A stretch of 64,000 bases of DNA from Owenia fusiformis (lineage: Eukaryota > Annelida > Polychaeta > Sabellida > Oweniidae): positions 31,741,151 through 31,805,150 of the forward strand of contig CAIIXF020000003.1 of the NCBI GenBank assembly GCA_903813345.2, in the 5' to 3' direction. Position 1 is the stretch's first letter. Every line of letters begins with the position of its first letter. The notes beneath the pieces are model-generated. The model ran no database searches. It had not been told where the DNA came from and worked only from the letters and a program-made list of their open reading frames with translations. The position numbers and the translations under genes were made by a program. Shown piece by piece: positions 35,085 through 47,546 of this stretch.

Positions 35085-35710
35085 TACTGTATAACATGAA
35101 ATATTGCCATGGATATAAAGTTGCCGATTGCCGAATGTAAAACAGAAACGGCAACATAAAATTCGGAAATATAATTAAGTAATTGAAGATCGATCTTTGT
35201 GGGCAATAATATGGTAGTTGTCAACTTACTGTAATAGGGTAATTTTCTAACGAGTATCAACTATATACTTTAACAAAAATCATAAATAAAATACGATAAA
35301 ATCGAAGCTTTATTCCCTAGCATAAAATCACAATAAAAAGTCATGTTAAAAAGTTAAAATGTCAGAAGATCTAATTGTATCCAAGTGCTTTGGAAATCCC
35401 AGTATTAAAAGTTTTTAATCCCAATATCAAAAGTTTTTAATCCTGTTATAAATTGTCCTGAGTCTATCGAATGCGGGTAATCACTCAAATTGTCACTGAT
35501 AATGTCAGGATGTCAGGTTTTCTGAGTCAGTATAATGAAGGTGATTAAAATTCAGTTGTAAATCAAAATTATATTAGAGGTGTCAGCTTAGCAATATTTT
35601 ATTTGGCTTTACATTTAGGGGTGTCAGGTCGGCAAACTTTTATTCGGCAATAACAATTTTAATCCAATTCGGAAAATAAAGCATCCGGATTTAATACATG
35701 TTATACAGTA
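35085..35710. mobile_element. ~626-bp MITE-like unit with TA flanks
   Basis: TACTGTATAACATG (35085-35098) and CATGTTATACAGTA (35697-35710) are perfect inverted termini, with ATTGCCGAAT/ATTCGGCAA-type blocks just inside. No open frame. A short direct repeat of AAAAGTTTTTAATCC lies at ~35406-35444. Confidence 0.55.
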
Positions 35711-35819
35711 ATGTTCATCCAGGGAATGAAATCCATGAAATATCCAAACTCAATTATATTTTGACACTGGTCGATGATCGTTGAATGGCCCCCCTGCACT
35801 AATTGTTGCACCTTTAACT

Positions 35820-36260
35820 ATAGAAATCTGAAATATCAGAAAAATCCATAATGAACTTTTGGAGAAAGGACACTAATAGTAAAGTCGAGTTGATAGTGGT
35901 TTATAATGGCAGCCAATGGGGGTTTTCGTGTGCAACTTAATGGCTAGATATATCAAAAATAAGATTTTTTTAGAAATGTGCCTGCTTGGTTTTTAAAAGT
36001 CAATATATTGGCTGTAAAAATCAGCAATATCAGAAAATTCCATAGTTTATACCATTGGAGAAAAGGACACTTTAATAAAGTCATATTGAATTTTCCAAAA
36101 TCCAAACACAAAGGTCCATGTGCAGTATGGCAAGTGATTTTAGAGAGTCATATCTTTCACCATGAGTACTTTCTGGCCATGAAAACAATGGTTTTTATTA
36201 AAACAAATTTTTTTCTTTCAAGTGAAGTCCCCATAATAGTAAAATGTCAATCCAACTCTC
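35820..36260 (-). repeat. Diverged family A copies, inverted
   Basis: GGAGAAAAGGACACTTTAAT, AAATGTGCCTGCTTGG and TTATAATGGCAGCCAATGG match the reverse complement of the 372-bp satellite. Two partial units occur in tandem. The adjoining 36111-36240 block is the reverse complement of ~40085-40195 (AGTCATATCTTTCACCATGA). Confidence 0.65.
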
Positions 36261-36489
36261 TGAAAAATTATGGATAAGGGCCCCACTTTGGCACTTTTTA
36301 AAAAATGTTAGGCCTATTTTGTAAAAAGAGGATCCTGTTTTTCTCAAGTTAAACATATCAAAAGTTGCTTCTACATTGTGTGAACAATTTCTGAAAAGGG
36401 GATGCGTATTGAAATGCGTTGAAGTTAAAAACCACATATCCCATATACAACTTTAAGTCCAATTACAGTTGTATAACATGGGTCTATAA

Positions 36490-36566
36490 CAATGATATAC
36501 AGTGGAGAGTGGTATATCGTCATCGTATACAACTCCTCCGTATACACTCCAGCATATACCACTGTA
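36490..36566. repeat. Small foldback palindrome
   Basis: CAGTGG...TGGTATAT pairs with ATATACCA...CACTG, and GTATAC occurs twice in the loop. Lesser relative of the larger foldbacks nearby. Confidence 0.5.
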
Positions 36567-36780
36567 GAAGTGCATTCTAGGAACTAATGAATATAGACCA
36601 AGAACAAGGTGTATGTTTTGAGGAGTTCCGACGCTCCAAAATTTTCATGATTTCCTAGAATCAAGTGACCTCATAAATGGTTCGTTATTACTCATTATTG
36701 AGTTGGCTATGGGATATTTTTATGGTTTTTAATTGTTATGATTGTGTTCGAATCAACTGTAATTGAACTTAGAGTGGCAT

Positions 36781-36920
36781 AATAAGATTATATAATGGTT
36801 CATTCTGTATATCGTGCATTTTATACTCTCGTGAGAATATACGCTCACTTGTGAATATATCATATACTCACTCGAGTATAAACAAGATATACAGAATGAA
36901 CCATTATATAACCTCATATT
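36781..36920. repeat. Large foldback palindrome (~48-nt arms)
   Basis: TATATAATGGTTCATTCTGT (36789 on) pairs with ACAGAATGAACCATTATATA, extended by ATATC/GATAT and TTTATACTC/GAGTATAAA. The loop contains CGCTCACTTGTGAATATA. The arms are not related to those of the foldbacks at 41378 and 47547. Confidence 0.8.
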
Positions 36921-37069
36921 ATTTTCCCATAGGGAAAACTCGTGCTGTCCATTGTTTTCAGCATCATTTTGGTCATCAAAAATTGATATCTTCAAAATTA
37001 GATTTTCAATAAAATTATATTTTTGAAGATGTTTTAGACCCCTTGTTGAATAATCTTTTCATGCAATAA

Positions 37070-40030
37070 AAATTAGTACCGTGGGTACTGGGCTCACCTA
37101 GTGAATGATGGCTAAAATGACAGAAATTTTAAAAAAAACAGATATAATTTATGTAACAAAATTATTTCAAGCCACTTGCCACTATTGGGACTGACTGAGA
37201 GACAGATGGACAAATCGATGTTAAGTAAAATGGTTGAAAAAAATGGATATATTTTTTTGCCAATTATTAGTAACAATATTATTTCATACAACTACTCTTT
37301 ACAGTGACATGGTTTTTTGCAATGAAGGACACCTGAAATTATTTGTAAAGCTAGGAAATGGGAAAAAATTGAATTTAGCAAGACAAAAATGGCGACCATT
37401 TTAAAAAAATAGTACCGTGGGTACTGGGCTCACATGGTGTTGCTCAAAAGTCAATTATGGCTAAAATGGCAGAAAATAAAAAAATGGATGTAATTTTTGC
37501 CGATTTTTTGTAACAAAATTATTTCATACAAGTACTCTTTACAGTGACATGACTTTTTACAATGCAGGACACCTGAAATTATTTGTAAAGCTAGGAAATG
37601 GGCCACAAGTGAATTTCGCAAGACAAAAATGGCGACCATTTTGAAAATAGTCAAGCTTTTGAACCAGGAGTCATAGGGGAGTTTTCTGCATTGATGTTGA
37701 ACAAAAATAACTTAAAACGGCAATCCTATCGACAGAGCTTTTAAGGCAAATGGTCCAAAAGTGGATTGCGCGAGACATATGGACAAATCAATGTTAACTA
37801 AAATGGCTGAAAATAAAAAAAAACAGATATAACTTTTTGCCAATTTTTTGTAACAAAATTATTTCATACAACTATTCTTTACATTGACATGGATTTTTAC
37901 AATGCAGGACACCTGAAATTATTTGTAAAGCTAGGAAATGGGCCAAAAGGAGGCCAAAAGTGAATTCTGCAAGACAAAAATGGCGACCATTTTGAAAATA
38001 GGCAAGCTTTTGAACCAGGAGTCATAGAGGAGTTTTCTACATTGATGTTGAACAAAAATAACTTAAAACGGGAATCCTAATGACAGAGGTATTAAGGCAA
38101 ATGTTCCATAAGTGGATTTCACGAGATAGACGGACAAATCAATGTTAACTAAAATGGCTGAAAATAAAAAACGGATAAAATTTTTTGCGGATTTTTTGTA
38201 ACAAAATTATTTCATATAAATACTCTTTACAGTAACATGGCTTTTTACAATGCAGGACACCTGAAAATGTGCTCCGTATTTTACATTGGAAATCACTTCA
38301 CAATATTTATCCTTGTAATTCGGTCCTGTTCAAGTTAAAAATTAAAAATTCTCCTTTATGTGACCATTGTGGAGTAAATGACACTTTTGTACATCATTTT
38401 ATTAAATGTAATAAAGTCAAAGATATTTGGAATAATTTCAATTTGACAGATGAACAAATTTTAGGTCTTCAAACATGTTCAAATTATAAAGATGTTCTCA
38501 TTGCCAGGAAAACAATCCAAATTTTCAACTACCACAACTATTTATAAAAAGTGAGTTTCATAAACAAAAGATATTAAATCTGTAGAAATGTATGTTTATT
38601 TTGTATGATTGATGTTAATGTATAATTTTAAGTTAATTTTAAAGGAAAATAGATGTTTTTTTAAAAAAAAAAAAAAAACAAAAAAAAAAACAATGCAGGA
38701 CACCTGAAATTATTTGTAAAGCTAGGAAATGGGCCAAAAGTGAATTTTGCGAGACGAAAATGGCGACCATTTTGAAAATAGGCGAGCTTTTGAACCAGGA
38801 GTCATAAGGGATTTTTCTGTATTGATGTTGAACAAATATAACTTAAAAGGGGAATCCTATCGACACAGGTTTTAAAGCAAATGGTCCAAAAGTGAATTTC
38901 GTGAGACAAAGATGGTGGCCATTTTGAAAATAGGCAAGCTTTTGAACTAGGAGTCATAGGGGAGTTTTCTGTATTGATGTTGAACAGAAATAACTTAAAA
39001 CAGGAATCCTATCGACAGAGGTTTTAAAACGTGCCACTGTTGTTGACGGAAAAGTGGATTTCGCGAGTTAGATGGACAAATCAATGTTAACTATAAAATG
39101 GCTGAAAATAAAAAAATGGATATAATTTTTCCCTGATTTTTTGTAACAAAATTATTTCATATATCTACTCTTTACATTCACATGGATTTTTACAATGTAG
39201 GACACCTGAAATTATTTGTAAAGCTAGGAAATTTGAAAATAGGCGAGCTTTTGAACCAGGAGTCATAGGGGAGTTTTCTGTATTGATGTTGAACAGAAAT
39301 AACTTAAAACAGGAATCCTATCAACAGAGGTTTTAAAATGTGCCACTTTGGTTGACGGAAGGACGCACGGACGGATTTCGTGAGACAGATGGACAAATCA
39401 ATGTTAACTAAAATGGCTGAAAATGAAAAAACGGATATAATATTTTGCCGATTTTTTGTAACAAAATTATTTCATACAACTACTCTTTACAGTGACATGG
39501 CTTTTTACAATGCAGGACAGCTGAAATTATTTGTAAAGCTAGGGAATGGGCCAAAAGTGAATTTTGCAAGACAAGAATGGCGACCATTTTGAAAATAGGC
39601 AAGCTTTTGAACCAAGAGTCATAGGAGAGTTTTTTGTATTGATGTTGAACAAAATTAACTTAAAACAGGAATCCTATCAACAGAGGGTTTAAGGCAAATG
39701 GTCCAAAAGTGGATTTTGCGAGACAGATGGACAAATCAATGTTAGCTAAATTGGCTGAAAATGAAAAAATGGATATAATTTTTTGCTGATTTTTCTTAAC
39801 AAAATTATTTCATACATCTACTCTTTACATTGACATGGATTTTTAAAATTAGGACACTTGAAATTATTTGTAAAGCTAGGAAATGGGTCAAAAGTGAATT
39901 TCGCGAGACAAAAATGGTGGCCATTTTGAAAATAGGCGAGCTTTTGAACGAGGAGTCATAGGGTTAAAACAGGAATTCTATCCACAGAGGTTTTAAAACG
40001 TGCCACTATTGTTGACGGACATGGAGTCCC
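37070..40030 (+). mobile_element. Tandem-core element, family C, long array
   Basis: Begins with AATAAAAATTAGTACCGTGG (second start at ~37407) and continues as units of up to ~345 bp, marked by TTTTTACAATGCAGGACACC, AAATGGCGACCATTTTGAAA and GATGGACAAATCAATGTTAA. It breaks off at TTGTTGACGGAC near 40020, where the ACGG microsatellite would start. A LINE fragment is inserted at 38267. Open frames within it are repeat artefacts. Confidence 0.8.
38267..38690 (+). mobile_element. 5'-truncated LINE insertion with target-site duplication
   Basis: Encodes only the LINE C-terminus (38269-38547): a zinc-knuckle LCDHCG...HHFIKC of the zf-RVT type followed by KDIWNNF, then a short 3' UTR and an A-rich tail. 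CAATGCAGGACACCTGAAA is present at both sides (38248-38266; 38691-38709), a 19-bp target duplication in the host repeat. This is the expected product of target-primed reverse transcription with early stop. Confidence 0.9.
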
Positions 40031-40039
40031 TATTCATAA

Positions 40040-40440
40040 TTTTTTTAATTTTTCGATTGATATTTTTATCATAATGGGTACTTTACTTGAAAGAAAACAT
40101 ATTGTTTTAATAAAAACCACTGTATTTATGCCTAAAAAGTACTCATGGTGAAAGATATGACCGTCTAAAATCACTTGCCATACTGCACGTGGTATTTTCC
40201 TTTGGAACTAAACAAAATCCAGCTTGTAACCCTTCTCATTTTGAAGACATTCAAGTTATGGTTACATACTAGGAAGATTGATTTTATTGCTCTTGAACTG
40301 TTATGCAGGTGGTCTTTTGAGCATTGATAAATTAATATGGGACTCAATGGAAACATGCAAAATTTTCGAGGCCTGTTGTTATCCAATGGACCCACTTTTT
40401 AGCACCACTTCGTAGATATCAAAAAAATATATGTATTAAT
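40040..40440 (-). repeat. Family A relative, inverted
   Basis: AACCCTTCTCATTTTGAAGA, CATACTAGGA, TGCAGGTGGTCTTTTGA and ATTGATAAATTAATATGGG follow the order of the reverse-complemented 372-bp unit. The left part pairs with 36111-36240. Confidence 0.6.
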
Positions 40441-40678
40441 GATACTTTGTTAAAACAATGGTGCTTAATATAGAGCATGTGCAATTATATTGCTAATTGA
40501 CTCCACTATAGAATTAAACTGCCATATAATCAATATTTCTCATGACCTAAGTAAGGTGGGACCCAGTTTTATCTATAGATATTCTGAGAATTTATACTTT
40601 AAAGAACCAAGTTTAGGCAGTCATATCTTTCACCATTCAAAAAATATGGGAGATTTATTTTTTCAAAAAAAAGTTTAC

Positions 40679-40996
40679 TATTGAATTCCTAAATGAATAG
40701 GTGCACGGTGTAAAATATGTTAGGTCTTTCTGGGATATTTTCTGTTTGGACACTTATTTTATAAAGTCAGCAATGGCATTAATTTAGTTATGATAACATC
40801 ACTTACAACTATTTATTACACGTCGTGTAGACCATAGTTGCTTGATTTATAGCAAAAACATTGACTTGTGCATGTTGGTGGCCTTGCACCTTTTTAATAG
40901 ATCTCAATCTTAGAAGGATATAGGATCTTTAAAAAAATCGTAGAACAGCTAACATATTTTACCATACCGTGCACCTATTTATTCAGGAATTCAATA
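40679..40996. mobile_element. ~318-bp MITE with TA flanks
   Basis: TATTGAATTCCT plus AATAGGTGCACGG and TAAAATATGTTAG on the left are mirrored at the right (CTAACATATTTTA, CCGTGCACCTATT, AGGAATTCAATA), giving ~45-bp inverted termini with TA at both ends. Confidence 0.8.
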
Positions 40997-41149
40997 ATAA
41001 TAAAATTTTTCTGATCACCCGGCGTGAATATAAGCACATAAAACTGTTTATCCAATGGTTGCAAGGATATACATGTAGATCGAATATCACGCGAAGATAT
41101 ATTTGATATGTGGATCAAGATATCATATTTTAGCAAAAAAATCACAAAC

Positions 41150-41232
41150 CATCGAATATCACTTTTAAACTATCGAATATCACGTCTTAAAAAGTGATAT
41201 TCGATGGTTTGAAAAGTGATATTCGATGGTTT
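41150..41232. repeat. Nested inverted repeat
   Basis: Two copies of ATCGAATATCAC are followed by two copies of its complement GTGATATTCGAT, able to form a long imperfect hairpin. Confidence 0.7.
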
Positions 41233-41377
41233 CGAATTAATTATTTTAAAAAATATTTTAAAAAAATTCAAAATTTCAAAAAGATTTTCAACATTTTGTC
41301 ACAATTTTTTTCAAGTATTTTTCATTTTTTTTCTCAAATTATATTTTTCAACTTTTTTCGCTGATGATGATTTCCCA

Positions 41378-41544
41378 TGGGATAAACGGACAATCCTATG
41401 GTTTTTCAAAAATATCAATTATATCCACTCATGGATACAAATATCTTCACTCATTCGCTGCGCTCACTCATGAAGATATCAATATCCACTCATGGATATA
41501 GATGATATTTTTTCAAAACCATAGGATATTCCTAAATTATCCCA
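41378..41544. repeat. Large foldback palindrome (~80-nt arms)
   Basis: TGGGATAA...ATCCTATGGTTTTTCAAA, TATCCACTCATGGATA and ATATCTTCA on the left pair with TGAAGATAT, ATCCACTCATGGATAT, TTTCAAAACCATAGGAT and TTATCCCA on the right. The central loop is CTCATTCGCTGCGCTCACTC. Confidence 0.85.
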
Positions 41545-42164
41545 TACTTGGATGTGTTTCAGGTACATAAAGCCAGTTTGTAAAATCTTATTTGTATTTG
41601 TATATTTATAGTATATCTGCTACGTCATAATCATTGTTCGCATATTGGTTTATTTTTTGTAACGTTCGAATAAAAATGTAAACGACAATGGAGAACAAGA
41701 ACACAAACATGTACAACATGTCCCCACCAATGGGTGATCCTATATACTGCAAATTTTTCAGATTTTAAGACAAAAATCCAATGCGGAAGGTCATGATAAA
41801 CCCTTGCTTTGTTCATATAATGCCTGGTTCTTACCTAGAAAGTTACATGAAGTGAGGGAATAGTGCACTTCTAAGGCACATCTTGAGATATGTAAAAATC
41901 TAGGTAAAGACCAGGCGTTGTGCAAAAATGGAACTTTTATGCAATTTTCAGCATGAAATAAAATGATGTCAGCCATTTTGAAAATCCTTAGAATGATTGT
42001 GACAGTTGTGTTTTATATATTTGAGTATATTTTCTTTATTCATATGATCTTTTCATGAACTAATATGTATGCTTGCACTGGAGCATAACCTCTTGAGAAG
42101 CATATATCTTTACCATGGCTTTAAACAACATAATAACATGTAAATCCTTTCTAATATAATCTTA
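41545..42164. other. No recognisable feature
   Basis: AT-rich; no coding frame or structured repeat noted. Confidence 0.35.
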
Positions 42165-42313
42165 ATAATCTCATTTTAAATCAAAACTGGCATGATATTA
42201 TTGCCACGGGAACAATTAATGCCGCAACTCAAGCTGTAACTAACAAACTGTCACTGACATCTATTTTTAATGATAATATACCATTTAAAACTAAAATTTC
42301 AAAATCAAATGAT

Positions 42314-43864
42314 ATGCCATGGTTCGATAACGAAATTAAGATGGAGTTAAACAAAAGAGATAAATTATATAAAAAGTTCAAACGAAATAATACAGAAAGA
42401 AATAAAACAAACTACAAGGACCAACTAAAAATTGTAGAACTCAAGGTAAAATTACTTAAAGACAATTATGAAAATAAGATTTGTGATGACATTCAATCCT
42501 TTTCTCCTGGCAGTAAATTTTATTGGCAAGCTATCAAAAAACTCCTTGGTACTAGATTCGCTCCAAGCATTCCAACTTTGTTTAGCTCTGATCTGACACG
42601 AGTATTTTCAACCGACAAAGATAAGGCGACTGAATTGTTAAACCATTTTACCAGTAAATTCCATCACGATTTTGATTTTGACCAAAGGGACCTGCCTACT
42701 CTCCAAATGCGAACGAACAAAATTTTGACCAATATTTCAACAAACAGAGAGGAAGTTAGAACTCTCTTACTAGATCTTAACCCCTCCAAAAAGGAAGGAC
42801 CCGATGGTATCACAAATAGGATGCTTCTTATGACAGCGTCGATGATTGATTTACCGCTATTATTGCTTTTTAATAGAATTCTAAACGAACAATGCTTTCC
42901 AGACATATGGAAACTCGCCACTATATGTCCTATTTTCAAAAATAAAGGAGTACGCTCAGATAAAGCAAATTACCGTCCAGTTTCTTTATTAAATACAATA
43001 TCCAAAGTATTTGAGAAAGTCATCCAAAATCAAAATTTGACCCATCTCCTTGAAAACAATTTACTTTATAATAACCAATCTGTTTTTTTACCCGGTCACA
43101 GCACCGACTTCCAACTTATAGCAATAACGAATTTTATTAATGAATCTTTTGACCGCAACTGTGACGTCAGAGGAATTTTCCTTGAAGTAGAATCTGCCTT
43201 CGACAAAGTCCCGCATGCTCTTTTGACTCATAAACTAAAATCATATGGTTTTGGTGCTGACACTTTGAATCTCATAAGCTCATATCTTAAAAATCGAAAT
43301 GTTCAAACTAGAGTAAACGGAATCTTATCAAATTTATCAGAAGACAATTACATAAACAGCGGGGTGCCTCAAGGGAGCCAAATTGGGCCGATCCTTTTCT
43401 TATTATACATAAATGATTTACCGGAAGTAATTGACTCAACATCTTACATCTATGCAGACGACACCTCCATTTACTTACCTGTACCTAGAGATAATCCAAT
43501 TCAGAACACTCACGAAATCCTCCAAAAAGATCTTGACAATATTTTTAAATGGTCACAAACTTGGAAAATGAACTTCAAGCCTTCAAAATCAAAAGAAATA
43601 ATATTTTGTAAAGAAACCGTCTTTGAAAGGCCATATCCAATTTTGACACTTAAAAACAATTCAATTGACCGAGTCGATTCATATAAACATTTAGGCGTAA
43701 CTCTTGATAAAAACTTAAACTTTAAAACTCATATAAATGAAGTCCGAGCAAAAATTGACAAACTACTAAATCCCCTATCAGCATTGAAAATGAGAGTAAA
43801 CTCAAAACATCTTGAAACAATGTACACTTCTTTCATCCTCTCTAAAATCGAATACGGCTCTTAA
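42314..43864 (+). pseudogene. LINE reverse transcriptase domain (defective copy)
   Basis: 516 codons beginning MPWFDNEIKMELNKRDKLYK, the basic linker upstream of RT, then RT motifs PSKKEGPDGITNRML, ANYRPVSLLNTISKVFEK, IFLEVESAFDKVPH, GVPQGSQIGPILFLLYINDL and catalytic YADD (Asp-382/383), then the thumb motif HLGVTLDKNLNF. Box A reads FLEVESAFD, a Glu at the first catalytic aspartate position (compare FLDLASAFD in the copy at 10064), suggesting a dead enzyme. A TAA interrupts the frame at EYGS-IYGS. Sequence after it (43865-44212) continues the protein (LDKLHYRAALIVSG, LNWKTLAERREEK). Confidence 0.85.
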
Positions 43865-44340
43865 ATCTATGGTTCGGCATCGCAAGGTGCTCTGGAACAA
43901 CTAGACAAACTCCATTACAGAGCAGCCCTGATAGTTTCAGGGGCGATTTATGGTATGTGCAAGCAAAAATTATCTAAATGTCTAAACTGGAAAACCCTAG
44001 CGGAGAGAAGAGAAGAAAAACAAAGTATTCACATGTTCAAAGTCCAATCAAATTTGACCCCCTCTTATGTAGTCTCTATATATGAAAAACTGTCCAATCC
44101 TGGTGCCGAAAGGGAGCTCCGCTCCAGAAGAGAATATGTTTTACCCGTGAGAGCGTCTGTGAAATACCTAAATTCACCATTTCCATTTGGAAAAATCTTT
44201 CAGCTGAAATAAAAACATCGCCAACCCTAGCAATCTTCAAGAAAAACTATAATAAGAAATATACATTTCATAAAAAGAATATTTTAACAAAAAATCTTAA
44301 TTTGAAAAGGTCTTCTGAAACTAAACTTAATAAAACCAGA
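43865..44340 (+). pseudogene. LINE connection region after the premature stop
   Basis: Same frame as the RT to about 44180 (YGSASQGAL, MCKQKLSKCLNWKTL, RSRREYVLPVRAS). The frame then shifts to ISIWKNLSAEIKTSPTLAIF and KRSSETKLNKTR, where the foreign element begins. Equivalent sequence is deleted in the LINE copy at 10064-11347. Confidence 0.7.
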
Positions 44341-45490
44341 ACAACGGCAACGCCAAAGCGTAGCGAATCCCAACGAACAGCCATGGATGGCATTTTTACA
44401 AAGTATTTAGCAAAAATGGCAGGCATTTTTCAAAATGGCCGCCTTCTACCAAAAGTGTCATTAGACCATTTGCCATACTTATAGTATTCACATACCAAAT
44501 ATGAACAAAATCGCTCCACTACTTTTCGAGTTAAAGTAAAATACGTTAAAATGGCAGCCATTTTTCAAAATGGCCACCTTCTACCAAAAGTGTCATTAGA
44601 CAGTGTGCCATGCTTACAGTATTCACATACCAAATATGAACAAAATCAGTTCACTACTTTTCGAATTATTATAAAATACGTTAAAATGGCGGCCATTTTT
44701 CAAATTTTTTTAAAAATGGCCACCTTCTACTAAAAGTGTCATAGGACAGTGTGTCATGCTTTTAGTATTCACATACCAAATATGAACGAAATCGCTCCAC
44801 TACTTTTCGAGTTATAATAAAGTATGTTAAAATGGCGGCCATTTTGAAAAATGGCCGCCTTCTACCAAAAGTGTCATTAGACAGTGTGCCATGCTTATAG
44901 TATTCACATACCAAATATCAACAAAATCGCTTCACTACTTTTCGAGTTATAGTAAAATAGGTTAAAATGGCGGCCATTTTTCAAAATGGCGGCCATTTTT
45001 TAAAATGGCCACCTTCTACCAAAAGGGTCTTTAGACAGTGTGCAATGTTTATAGTATTCACATACCAAATATGAACAAAATCGCTCTATTACTTTTCGAG
45101 TTACAGCAAAAATCGTAAAATAACGAGTAAAGGCCGCCATTTTTCAAGATGGCTGCCATGTGCTTCTTTAATATCTACTTTTTTAGCTTTATTAATGTCC
45201 TGTATAATTTTTTTACATCTAAAACATATTGCTATTACAGTTTTACATATTGCACCTAAATTACTGCAAATTCGGCACTAAAATGGCCGCCATTTTGAAA
45301 TGAGCGGCCATTTTGAAAATTGGCTTTCGAGCAGAACTTCTACCCCCATAGGGTATATGTGTACAAAATATGAACAAAATCGGACGAACGGTATTTGAGT
45401 TATTGCCCGGACGGACGGACGGACGGACAGATGGACGGACGGACGGAGGCGTTCCCTATATCCCTCCGAACTTCGTTCGATGGGATAATA
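44341..45490 (+). mobile_element. Pearl-like tandem-core element inserted in a LINE
   Basis: Five tandem cores of 135-153 bp are marked by CTTCTACCAAAAGTGTC (~44443, 44578, 44724, 44860, 45013) and by alternating AATGGCGGCCATTTT blocks. A GGAC microsatellite (45412-45450) and the hairpin CCGAACTTCGTTCGATGGG (~45465-45483) follow. LINE coding resumes immediately after (SDLALESDF), which sets both boundaries to within a few bases. Confidence 0.85.
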
Positions 45491-45803
45491 AGAAGCGACC
45501 TTGCCCTTGAAAGTGACTTTTTAGACATAATTTCAACAACATCATAGATCCTTCTTGCCCCTGCGGCCACTGAAATCAAGATAAGATTCATCTTTTACTC
45601 GACTGCCCTCTAACCGCCATACATAGAAATGATTACATACAGAACATCCTAAAGTTAGACAATCTTGATATTATGTGCTATTTTGGAAAAACCAGAAAGC
45701 AAAAAATAGAATTTATACTTTATGGAGATGAAAATTTAAATAGTGAACTGAATACAAAATGCCTTCAACTATCTTCAAATTATATTGATAACATCTTAGA
45801 ATG
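45491..45803 (+). pseudogene. LINE C-terminal knuckle and tail
   Basis: SDLALESDFL, a frameshift, then HNFNNIIDPSCPCGH, an in-frame TGA, HLLLDCPL and FILYGDENLNSELN, ending at TGA (45801-45803). It aligns with LYLKSQLFAHNFNNVPSPEC of the copy at 10064, confirming common descent. Confidence 0.8.
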
Positions 45804-46025
45804 ACCATCCTCCTCATTTCACATCATCTCTCATTAACACTCATATACATCACCATGGGCAAGACCTGGTGGACGACCGTCTGTCCGTTGCAATCCTACA
45901 CACTCCAGTGATTTATTATATGTTTTTAACTTTCTAGAGGGGGGCCAATAATGCTATGTAGCCTCGGCCCCTCACAATCTATGTAAATAATTATGTTGAA
46001 TTATATAGAAATAAATAACAATAAC

Positions 46026-46368
46026 CTAAAAAAAATCCTTTCTACACATTCATATAAATGTACATGCAAAATTGAGATAATTGTTGTACAATCATGTAAT
46101 CCTCATGTGACAGGTGTCATTTTTGTCAATGAATAATATTTTTATATTATCACAGTTCATTGGCTGATCCTACCAATGTTCATATTTAAAAAATCCAGCT
46201 CAACTTTATTGTGCAGAAGAAATATAAGTCACAATCAGTAGGTGGAAAAATGACATTTGCTAATAAATTGCCCAAAGCAAAGGGAACTGTATGAGTGAAC
46301 TCTTTTGACTAAATAGAAACAGTGACAATAATGATGTGAAAAGAGTGATATTTCCTTCAAAAGGTCAT
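46026..46368. other. No recognisable feature
   Basis: AT-rich; no coding frame or structure noted. Confidence 0.35.
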
Positions 46369-46391
46369 TTAAGGACGTGGTGGACTAAATA

Positions 46392-47442
46392 AAGCAAATT
46401 TTTAATTTTTGTAAAATGTATTTTAAATGAAAGATCTTTCAATTTCCTAAAAAATAAGACCAAAAAACAATATGCTTCCGACTTAGTTTTTTCGTTACAG
46501 GCCTTACAAAAGTACCTATAAAACACCTTATTTCGGGCATTTTTATGGGCAAAAATGTGCTTCCCATGTTATTTCAATGGGGATTTTACTGTTAACACCA
46601 CTGTTTTTACATTAATAATTCTTAACTTTCAAAATTTTTAAATTTTCCTAAATTTTAATAAGTTTTGGAGAATATCAAGTAGATTCAGATAAAAGAATAA
46701 AAAAATGGGGTCACCGTCTTTGTTTTTATGCTAGAATCATTCTCGTGGAACCTATTTTAAGGTATTTTTCTCATTTTTAATACATTTTAAGGGGTTTTGC
46801 CAACACAGAGAGTGAAGCATCATATTACTTGTGAACCTCATCTCACCGACATTTAATAAAAATATTCTGATTGATGTCTTCTTAGATTGTCACAGTTTAT
46901 ATTCCCATATGATACATGCATTGCAGAAATCACTATGGCCTACATGTACATCTGAAATATTGTTGCTATGGCAACGGGAACTCGAATCTCTTATTGCCCA
47001 TTTTTATGTGTTATTTTAACATAGTACATGTTATGTCATGAATAAAATGTCTTGGTTTTACCTTTAATACCAGTGAAAGAGCATGTTGATTATGGCAGAG
47101 GCAAAGTCATTAGATGCAGAACTGTCAAACTTCTTTTGTTTCCATGGTAACATGTTAAATATGTGAAGAACTTTTGTCAAGAGCTCTAATTGCTGGTTAA
47201 TATTTGTGAATGGAGTTACATAGACCGTACCTGTAATCAGGTATCATCACAAAACAGCTCTATCAGACTATCAACTTGCCCAGGGACATTTTATCCAAGA
47301 TAAAATTACTTTCAATGGTTGCCATGGAAGCAGTTTGTTTATTGTCTCTTGGAAATAGGATGTTGCATCTTTTATATAAGATCTTTTTACTACTCCCATT
47401 GCAAATAATGTAATACTTCAAGGAGAAATGAAAGAATCCCCT
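46392..47442. other. No recognisable feature
   Basis: AT-rich non-coding sequence inside the TTAA-bounded interval. Confidence 0.35.
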
Positions 47443-47472
47443 CGCCTAATCGAGGAGCCCCTCGATTAGGCG
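47443..47472. repeat. Perfect 13-bp-stem hairpin
   Basis: CGCCTAATCGAGG, a 4-nt loop, and CCTCGATTAGGCG. A short GC-rich palindrome in AT-rich surroundings, 75 bp before the large foldback. Confidence 0.85.
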
Positions 47473-47546
47473 ATTTATTTTACGTGCACTGAAATGATAA
47501 CCTGTTCATTGCTACCATTGCAACTAGTTTGTTAATGAATTAAGAA

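Larger units (their letters stand above)
42165..46025 (+). mobile_element. Defective 5'-truncated LINE, split by a pearl-like insertion
   Basis: LINE homology starts within the spacer between endonuclease and RT and continues through RT, connection and C-terminal knuckle to an AATAAATAACAATAA tail near 46005-46020. The coding region carries a premature stop (43862), frameshifts near 44180 and 45513, an internal stop at the knuckle (near 45563) and a 1.15-kb insertion at 44341. It is related to the minus-strand copy at 10018-11347. Confidence 0.85.
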
